Assembly: GCA_004563405.1 (NCBI GenBank)
Contig: SFTH01000015.1
Coordinates: 1-64,000, forward strand
Direction: 5' to 3'
Source: a bacterium
GTDB lineage: Bacteria; Bacillota; Clostridia; Christensenellales; Aristaeellaceae
Length of the DNA: 64,000 nt
Position 1 is the stretch's first letter. Each line of letters opens with the position of its first letter. Below the pieces are notes generated by a model. It was not told the origin of the DNA. It was given only the letters and a program-made list of their open reading frames with translations, and made no database searches. The position numbers and the translations under genes were made by a program. Below are positions 19,201-25,327 of this stretch, one piece after another.

Positions 19201-19569
19201 TCAGAAGTGGTAAATCTGCTCGCTGCGGGCGGCCGAATTCCAGCCGTTCACGCGGCGAACCTTGCGAACCACGAGGTTCTTGCCGGAGTTGTCAAAGGCG
19301 GCGATGGCTGCGGCGATCACGGCGATCAGCTGCGCGTCGTCCACGGCGGGCGCTTCCTCGACAACGGGCGCTTCGACGACCGGCGCGGGCGCGGGCGCAG
19401 CGGCGGCAGCCGCGGCGGCCTTCTTCGCCTCCGCGCGTCCAACGAGCTTCTGAATCAGCTTGCCCAGAGCCCACACGAACGCGATCAGGATGGTCAGCAT
19501 CACGAAGACGACCGCGATGCCGATGACCGCAACCATCAGGCCGTAGAGCACAGGATTGGTATTATTCAT
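19201..19569 (-). CDS. oadG: OadG-family gamma/delta subunit of the Na+-pumping decarboxylase
   Basis: A 122-residue protein with one N-terminal membrane helix (about 8-32, 'GLMVAVIGIAVVFVMLTIL'). An Ala/Pro/Glu linker and a C-terminal tail ending 'NGWNSAARSEQIYHF' follow. The tail resembles the conserved segment of MmdD/OadG proteins that helps assemble the carboxyltransferase with the membrane subunit. It follows the MmdA-like gene by 12 bp. Confidence 0.88.
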   Translation of the reverse strand: MNNTNPVLYGLMVAVIGIAVVFVMLTILIAFVWALGKLIQKLVGRAEAKKAAAAAAAAPAPAPVVEAPVVEEAPAVDDAQLIAVIAAAIAAFDNSGKNLVVRKVRRVNGWNSAARSEQIYHF

Positions 19570-19581
19570 TCCCCTGCCTCC

Positions 19582-21057
19582 TTAAAGCGGCATGTTGCCG
19601 TGCTTCTTGGCGGGCTTGGCGTCGCGCTTGCCGGCGAGCATCTCCAGCGCGGCCGCGATCATCTGGCGGGTCTGCGCAGGCTCGATCACATCGTCCACAT
19701 AGCCCTGCTTGGCGGCGTTCACGCCGTCCGCAACATCCTCAACATATCTCTGCTCCAGCTCCGCGCGCTTGGCGTAGGGATCCTCGGCAGCCTTCATCTC
19801 ATCCGCGTAGTTCAGCTGCGCGGCGATCTTCGGAGTGACGGCGCTGATGCAGGCGCCCGGCCAGGCGTAGACCACATCCGCGGCGGCGCGGGAGGCCAGG
19901 GCGGCGTAGCCCATGCCCACGGCATTGCCGGCGATCAGGGCGACGCGGGGCGTGGTGGCCTCGGCGTAGGCGAACATCAGCTGCGCGCCCGCGCGGCTCA
20001 GCTCGCCCTGGGGAGCGGCGCTGATCTTCATGCCCATGGAATCCACAACGGTGATCACCGGAATGGAGAAGCAGTCGCAGAAGGTCACGAAGCGGGCAGC
20101 CTTCTTGGAGCCGTAGACCGTCAGACGGCCCTCGTCCTTGCCGGCCTGGTTTGCCACGAAGCCCACGGTGGTGCCGCCGACCTTGGCGATGGCGGTGACC
20201 ATGGACGGGGCAAAATCGGCGCCCAGCTCGATGATTTCGTTCATGTCGGCCACGCGGGTCAGCAGATCGCGCACGTCCTCCAGGCCCTGGATGGCGTTCA
20301 GATCGCCCAGCTCGCGGTTGACGTCGTCGGCGCAGAAGCCCTCGGCGTCGGCCATGTTGTTCGCGGGGAGCATCGAGACGACCTTGCGGGCCAGGGCGAT
20401 GGCTTCCTCGTCGGATTCGGCGGTCAGGTGCGCCATGCCGGACTTCACGCTGGCCTGCGCGCCCGCGAGCGCCTCCATGTCAACTTCCTTGCCGGCCACA
20501 GCGGAAACCACCATGGGGCCGTTGACGAACAGCGCGCCGTTCTTGCTCATGACGGTCACATCGCTCATGCCGGCGATGGCGGAGGCGATGCCGCCGCAGG
20601 GGCCCAGCACCAGGGCAATCTGCGGCACCACGCCGGAGATCGCGTTGGTCTTGGCGGCCATCTGCGCGTAGGCGTTCATGGCGTCAATGCCCTCGTCCAG
20701 GCGCGCGCCTGCGGTATCCAGAATGGCGACGACCGGGGCGCCGGTCTTCTCGGCCAGATCCATCACCTTGCAGACCTTGCGTGCATGGGCCGCGCCCACG
20801 GAGCCGCCGCGAACGGTGAAATCCTGCGCATATACATAAACAGGACTGCCGTTGATCAGGCCGTAGCCGGTGACAACGCCGGCCTCGGAGTTCAGCACAT
20901 CCAGCTCGACAAAGCTTGCGGCGTCCAGCAGCAGGCCGATGCGCTCTCTCGCGATGAGCTTGCCGGCCTTCTTCTGCTGAGCGCAAAGCTCCGGGTCGCC
21001 CTTCAGGATCGCCAGCTTGCGCTCACGAACCACGGGCAGATTGCGTTCAACATTCAT
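19582..21057 (-). CDS. MmdA/12S-like biotin-dependent carboxyltransferase (acyl-CoA)
   Basis: A 491-residue crotonase-fold carboxyltransferase with N and C halves, as in methylmalonyl-CoA decarboxylase alpha and transcarboxylase 12S. Visible features are 'KLIARERIGLLLD' at the N-terminus, the oxyanion-type turn 'VLGPCGGIASAIAGMSD', 'FVNGPMVV' and a C-half 'GNAVGMGYAALASRAAADVVYAWPG'. The N-half turn differs from the usual GPCAGGAVYSPA, so the acyl-CoA substrate cannot be named with confidence. The ATG at 21057 is chosen for its GGAGGG 6 bases upstream. First gene of the operon; 21058-21240 shows no clear minus-strand promoter. Confidence 0.85.
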   Translation of the reverse strand: MNVERNLPVVRERKLAILKGDPELCAQQKKAGKLIARERIGLLLDAASFVELDVLNSEAGVVTGYGLINGSPVYVYAQDFTVRGGSVGAAHARKVCKVMDLAEKTGAPVVAILDTAGARLDEGIDAMNAYAQMAAKTNAISGVVPQIALVLGPCGGIASAIAGMSDVTVMSKNGALFVNGPMVVSAVAGKEVDMEALAGAQASVKSGMAHLTAESDEEAIALARKVVSMLPANNMADAEGFCADDVNRELGDLNAIQGLEDVRDLLTRVADMNEIIELGADFAPSMVTAIAKVGGTTVGFVANQAGKDEGRLTVYGSKKAARFVTFCDCFSIPVITVVDSMGMKISAAPQGELSRAGAQLMFAYAEATTPRVALIAGNAVGMGYAALASRAAADVVYAWPGACISAVTPKIAAQLNYADEMKAAEDPYAKRAELEQRYVEDVADGVNAAKQGYVDDVIEPAQTRQMIAAALEMLAGKRDAKPAKKHGNMPL

Positions 21058-21247
21058 ATTTTTCCCTCCATGCTGCAAAATGTATCGAAAAAAACCAATG
21101 GAACCCAAATTCAACATTCTATATTTAGTCCCGGATTCCTCCCATATATTGCGTTAAATTTAGGAACCCGCGTCAAGTGTGACCAAAGATGGGCGAATGC
21201 TTCCGGAAAAGCTCCTTCCGGGCGGGAATTCGTCACATTGTTGTCTT

Positions 21248-21275
21248 TGTGGTTTTCTGCCGCTTCTGATATAAT
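21248..21275 (+). promoter_or_regulatory. extended -10 promoter of the gene at 21320
   Basis: TGA-TATAAT (21267-21275) has a possible -35 TTGTGG at 21248-21253 (16-bp spacer). It lies 45 bases before the start codon. Confidence 0.65.
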
Positions 21276-21319
21276 AGATGTGTACAACCAGAATTCGACC
21301 TGTCTGAAAGGTGAAACAC

Positions 21320-22741
21320 ATGCAGGAAGTTCTTCATGCCAACGGCTTCAATCCCGCGTCCCGCATTCATTTTGCACACGGGCGCGACTATATGATGCGC
21401 TCCGAGAAGCGCGGCGGCTCGGGCTCCTCCCACCGCCCCTCCTCCGCGCCCGGCAGACGGCCGCCCCGGCGGCGCAAGCGCGCGGGCTTCTTCTACAAGC
21501 TCATGACGGTGTTGCTCCTGCTGGTGCTCTGGCCCGTGGGCCTGATGCTGCTCTGGCGGCGCAAGCTCCGCTGGGGCGTGGCCACGAAGCTGCTCGCCAG
21601 CATCGTAACCCTCGCAGCCTGCGTGGTGCTCATCGGCTTCGCGTTGACGGTCAACACCGGAAACGAGCGCTACACCGCCATGCAGGACAGCGTAAACAGC
21701 TTCCTGGACACCGCCGCGGACGCGCTGATTGACGCGGGCGGCGTGGTGGGCGAAAAGGCCGTCCAGGTCTGGGACGGTGCGAGCGACTTTGCCGAAGCGC
21801 TCTGGGACGGCGGCAAAATCCACCTGGCCAACGGCATTGACTGGGGCGTAACCCAGTCGCAGAAGCTGAAAATTGCCGTGAACTCCCTCCTTCATTCCGG
21901 AGATGAAGGCGCGCCGGAGGGCGGCGCCTCCCCCGCTCCGGATGCGGAAGAACCCAAAGCGCCGGATTCCTCCGACCAGCCCACGCAGGCGCCCACCAGC
22001 GCGCCGGTCGTGGAGGTTCACGTCGGCGCGGAGGATGAATCCCTGCCCATCTACATTCCCGAGGTCGCACCGGACGCGACTCTGGGCCGCCCCGTCGTCG
22101 AGGGCCTGCTCCTGAGAAGCGCCGTGCTGGAGGAGGGGGCGCTGCCCACGCCGGAGCCGACCCCCGAACCCACGCCCGAACCGCTGATCTTCTCCGTAAA
22201 GAGCGCCTCCCAGGCGACGGTCTACTGCTTCGACAGCAGCAAATTCTACCACATGGCCACAAATTGCGGCTCCATGAAGAGCGCGCCCGCCCATACTCTC
22301 GGAGAGGCCGTCGCAAGCGGCCACACCAGCTGCAACGGCTGCAAGTCCCCGGACGCGTCCCTCCTGGAGGAGGAATTCATCGTCTGGCTGGATGGAAGCG
22401 GAACCGCCCACCTCAGCGACGAGTGTCCGGCCTTCAGCGGATCCTGGAAGCTGAGCAGTGCCCGGGACGCCATTGACAGCGGTGCCGCCGCCTGCGCGGA
22501 GTGCGACGCGGAGCGCTACCTCGCCGCCATCGCCGCGGGCGGAGACGTGACGGTCACGGATCCCGACGCCGAACCCACGCCGGAGCCGACGGAGGAACCC
22601 ACGCCGGAACCGACGGAAGAACCCACGCCGGAGCCGACCGATAAACCCACGCCGGAGCCGACCGGGACGCCCGAGGCCAAAGCCACGACGGTTCCAACTC
22701 TGAAACCCGCCGGAAAGGCCACGGCAAATCCGGCCGCATGA
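21320..22741 (+). CDS. membrane protein with two Cys/His metal-binding-like modules, function unknown
   Basis: 473 residues, not recognised as a whole. A Ser/Arg/Pro-rich basic N-terminus (1-55) is followed by two closely spaced hydrophobic segments (about 57-75 and 88-112) and a Pro/Glu region. Two tandem modules share the pattern hydrophobic-x-x-H/Y ... C-x(3-5) ... A/S-R/L-x-A-x-x-x-G ... C-x-x-C. The first has 'YHMATNCGSMK' then 'SCNGCK'. The second has 'AHLSDECPAF' then 'ACAECD'. Such modules resemble Ada-like zinc motifs found beside nucleases and surface proteins. The C-terminus is a PTPEPTEE-type octapeptide repeat. ATG 21320 is preferred over GTG 21311 because AAAGG lies 9 bases upstream. 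Confidence 0.75.
   Translation: MQEVLHANGFNPASRIHFAHGRDYMMRSEKRGGSGSSHRPSSAPGRRPPRRRKRAGFFYKLMTVLLLLVLWPVGLMLLWRRKLRWGVATKLLASIVTLAACVVLIGFALTVNTGNERYTAMQDSVNSFLDTAADALIDAGGVVGEKAVQVWDGASDFAEALWDGGKIHLANGIDWGVTQSQKLKIAVNSLLHSGDEGAPEGGASPAPDAEEPKAPDSSDQPTQAPTSAPVVEVHVGAEDESLPIYIPEVAPDATLGRPVVEGLLLRSAVLEEGALPTPEPTPEPTPEPLIFSVKSASQATVYCFDSSKFYHMATNCGSMKSAPAHTLGEAVASGHTSCNGCKSPDASLLEEEFIVWLDGSGTAHLSDECPAFSGSWKLSSARDAIDSGAAACAECDAERYLAAIAAGGDVTVTDPDAEPTPEPTEEPTPEPTEEPTPEPTDKPTPEPTGTPEAKATTVPTLKPAGKATANPAA
22571..22670 (+). repeat. 24-bp coding tandem repeat (PTPEPT-type)
   Basis: Four 24-bp units encode the octapeptide P-T-P-E-P-T-[ED]-[EK] near the C-terminus of the 21320 gene. A shorter related run encodes 'PTPEPTPEPTPEP' around 22148-22183. 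Confidence 0.8.
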
Positions 22742-22754
22742 CACAAAGCTGCAT

Positions 22755-22780
22755 CCCCGCCTCCGGGCGGGGTTGTTTTC
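22755..22780 (+). terminator. terminator of the gene at 21320
   Basis: CCCCGCC-TCCG-GGCGGGG (22755-22772), followed by TTGTTTTC. Confidence 0.8.
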
Positions 22781-22855
22781 TGTCCATCGCGGCACGCCTG
22801 CGCGATATTTTGGGGACGAAAGTGCAAAAAATACTGTACCAACGGGCTACTTGTG

Positions 22856-22864
22856 TGTTATAAT
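22856..22864 (+). promoter_or_regulatory. extended -10 promoter of the gene at 22902
   Basis: TGT-TATAAT (22856-22864), 38 bases upstream of the ATG. The -35 is poor. Confidence 0.6.
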
Positions 22865-22901
22865 AGGCGAAGATATCCGTTTTGAAAGGAATGAACGCTC
22901 T

Positions 22902-23696
22902 ATGTCCAAGAAAAGTGCAATGTCCAAGGGCTACCGCAAAACCGTAAAGAAGAAACCCTTCCTCTCGAAGAAGGAGATTCTCGCGCTGATCATCATCGTC
23001 GCGGTGATCGTGCTCGCGGTCGTCCTGTTCAACCTGTTCTATGACGACGGCTTCCTGGGCGCGAAGCAGGTTCAGTCCGGCGACGTCGTGTCCTACGCCT
23101 CCAGCAACATGCGCACCCGCTATGCGAAGATCGCCGAGATCAACGATCTGGAGGGCTTCACCTGCGAGGAGCAGGGCAACGACAGCAACGCGCTGCTGAC
23201 CTACAACTTCACGCCCGACGAAGAGACGGATCACATCCGTTCCGTGACCGTGACCGGCAGCTTCGTGCCCGCCTCCGAGCTTGCGGACACCACCCTCTCC
23301 TACATGACCGGTTCCATGACCGACGAGAGCTCCCTTCAGGCCTCCGAAAAGATGGAGGCGGAGGTACAGGGCTATCCCGCCTACATCTTCAGCTACAGCA
23401 GCGATTATTACGATGAGACGCTGGACGGCGAGGCCGCAGACGGGGAAGCTGCCGACGAGACCGTGGATACTGAAGCTGCGGATGCTGAGGACGCCGACGC
23501 TGAGGCCGCGCCCGCATCGAACGTGTACAGCCAGAACCTGAGCTGCTACGTCCAGTTCGACGACACGCACACGCTGTGCCTGCATGTGTATCGCACGGGC
23601 GACGACGACTCCTTCTACCTGCCGGACGATCAGGTGGTGGATTACATCATGAACTACACCTCCGCCTTCACCATGGTGCAGCCGGAAGCGAAGTGA
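22902..23696 (+). CDS. single-pass membrane protein of unknown function
   Basis: 264 residues, not recognised. A Lys-rich N-terminus precedes one membrane segment (about 27-48, 'EILALIIIVAVIVLAVVLFNLF'). An extracytoplasmic domain of alternating strands follows. Its centre holds an acidic low-complexity insert of Glu/Ala/Asp repeats (about 180-208) before a final beta-rich part with 'DDTHTLCLHVYRTGDDDSFY'. The start is set by AAAGGA 8 bases before ATG 22902. It has its own promoter and terminator, so it is a single-gene unit. Confidence 0.75.
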   Translation: MSKKSAMSKGYRKTVKKKPFLSKKEILALIIIVAVIVLAVVLFNLFYDDGFLGAKQVQSGDVVSYASSNMRTRYAKIAEINDLEGFTCEEQGNDSNALLTYNFTPDEETDHIRSVTVTGSFVPASELADTTLSYMTGSMTDESSLQASEKMEAEVQGYPAYIFSYSSDYYDETLDGEAADGEAADETVDTEAADAEDADAEAAPASNVYSQNLSCYVQFDDTHTLCLHVYRTGDDDSFYLPDDQVVDYIMNYTSAFTMVQPEAK

Positions 23697-23733
23697 TTGT
23701 CGCAATCCGCAGCGGTTCCGCGGACCGAGATGT

Positions 23734-23763
23734 CCGGCCCCGACTCGGGGCCGGGCATTTTTT
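23734..23763 (+). terminator. terminator of the gene at 22902
   Basis: CCGGCCCC and GGGGCCGG pair perfectly around GACTC, followed by CATTTTTT. Confidence 0.85.
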
Positions 23764-23864
23764 GCCTCTCTGGGCCCCGCGCCGCAAATCCACGGGACCC
23801 AGGGGTTCTATTCGCCGCTTCCGACGCACAGAATAGAGCAAATGCGTCCGGGGAGGAATGGATT

Positions 23865-25139
23865 GTGAAGAGGATATGCGCCGCCCTTCTGGTGTTCTGC
23901 CTGATGAGCGCCCCCGCGCCCGGGGAGGAGATTGATCTGTTTTCCACGCCCGCGCCCGGGGAGGAGATTGATCTGTTTTCCACGCCCGCGCCGGAGGGCA
24001 CGGACGCGACCTGCCCGATGGAGCCCCTTCCGGAGCTGTCGGTCGCCCCGCTGCTGGAGGCGCCGCCGATCGCGCTGAACTGCGCGTCCGCGCTGCTGCT
24101 GGAGCCGGAGAGCGGGCAGATTCTGTTTGAAATGAACGCGGACGTGCCGCGCCCCGTGGCCTCCGTGACCAAGGTCATGACCATACTGCTGACGCTGGAG
24201 GCCATCGAACAGGGTCGCATCGACGTAAATCAGACGCTGACCATATCGGAGCGTGCGGCGGGCATGGGCGGCTCCCAGGTGCTGCTGGACGTGGGCGAGA
24301 CGCAGAGCGTGGACGTGCTGCTCAAGAGCATGATCGTGGGTTCGGCCAACGACGCATGCGTGGCGCTGGCGGAGCTGATGTACGGCTCAGAGGCGCTGTG
24401 CGTGGACAGGATGAACGAAAAGGCCGCGGAGCTGGGCATGGAGAACACCCAATTCGAAAACTGCACGGGCCTTCCCTCCCCCAACCAGCACACCACCGCC
24501 CGGGACGCGGCGCGCATGACCATGGCGATGCTGCGCCACGAGCTGTATTTCAACTATTCCTCCATCTGGCTGGACGAAGTGGACCACGGCGACGGGCGGG
24601 TGACGCAGCTGACCAACACCAACAAGCTCATCCGCCTCTACGACGGCTGCGACGGAGGCAAGACCGGCTCCACGAACGAGGCGGGCTACTGCATTGCCGC
24701 CACGGCCCGGCGGGGCGACATGCGGCTGATCGCCGTGGTGCTGGGCGCGGACAGCGGCGCGGAACGCTTCGACATCGCCGGTGAGATGTTCGACTATGGT
24801 TTCGCCAACTACCGGCTCTACCCCGTGGCGCGCAGGGGCACAAAGGTGCGCGGTACCCTGCCCGTGAAGGGCGGCCGCCCGGACGGCGTGCGCCTCGTAC
24901 TGGACGGGGATCTGACGCTGCTGGTGAGCAAGGGACAGGAGCAGCAGGTGCAGCTCGTTCCGGAGTTGCCCGAGCAGCTGGACGCGCCGGTCTCGACCGG
25001 GCAGCTGATCGGCTGCGTCCGGGTGGAGCTGGAGGGGCGCGTCCTCGCCCGCCTGCCGGTGATCGCGGCCTCCGCATCGGAGATCAAGGGCATCGGCGGC
25101 AACTTCCGGAAGCTGCTGCAACGCTGGACGCTGGCGTAG
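23865..25139 (+). CDS. serine-type D-Ala-D-Ala carboxypeptidase (DacF/PBP5-like)
   Basis: A signal peptide (about residues 1-19) is followed by a peptidase S11 domain. The catalytic motifs are SxxK 'SVTK', SxN 'SAND' and KTG 'KTGSTNEAG'. A C-terminal PBP5-associated beta domain occupies about 310-405. The enzyme trims the terminal D-Ala from peptidoglycan stem peptides outside the membrane. The start is GTG 23865, with GGGGAGG 8 bases upstream. Just after the signal peptide an 11-residue unit ('PAPGEEIDLFST') is repeated exactly. Whether this is the sporulation-specific DacF cannot be told from context. Confidence 0.9.
   Translation: MKRICAALLVFCLMSAPAPGEEIDLFSTPAPGEEIDLFSTPAPEGTDATCPMEPLPELSVAPLLEAPPIALNCASALLLEPESGQILFEMNADVPRPVASVTKVMTILLTLEAIEQGRIDVNQTLTISERAAGMGGSQVLLDVGETQSVDVLLKSMIVGSANDACVALAELMYGSEALCVDRMNEKAAELGMENTQFENCTGLPSPNQHTTARDAARMTMAMLRHELYFNYSSIWLDEVDHGDGRVTQLTNTNKLIRLYDGCDGGKTGSTNEAGYCIAATARRGDMRLIAVVLGADSGAERFDIAGEMFDYGFANYRLYPVARRGTKVRGTLPVKGGRPDGVRLVLDGDLTLLVSKGQEQQVQLVPELPEQLDAPVSTGQLIGCVRVELEGRVLARLPVIAASASEIKGIGGNFRKLLQRWTLA
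23917..23989 (+). repeat. perfect 33-bp tandem duplication in the Dac gene
   Basis: Two adjacent identical copies encode GEEIDLFSTPA-type units between the signal peptide and the catalytic domain. The length keeps the frame, and exact identity suggests a recent slippage event. Confidence 0.85.
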
Positions 25140-25260
25140 CCCCGGAGTCGGGCGCAACCGGACAGACACCGAACGCCGGAGGCCGCGCCCGCACGAAGCG
25201 GCCCCTTCCGGCGCGCTGCACCATCCGGCAGGGCGCCGCGCGCAAAACCTGCGTCCTCCA

Positions 25261-25304
25261 AAAAAGGAACCCCCAACCGCAATACAGGTCGCGGTTGGGG
25301 GTTT
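25261..25304 (-). terminator. terminator of rho, probably bidirectional
   Basis: A 13-bp perfect stem (25268-25280 with 25291-25303). On the minus strand it is followed by CCTTTTT; on the plus strand only TTT follows. Confidence 0.8.
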
Positions 25305-25327
25305 CCGGGCGCTTCCGTCCGCTCCGG

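Noticed and set aside
17725..21732. A 1335-codon open frame on the plus strand, antisense to the decarboxylase operon
   Set aside because: It lies opposite five well-recognised genes; its translation is His/Gly/Arg-rich with no domain. Long antisense frames are common in GC-rich DNA with strong third-position bias.
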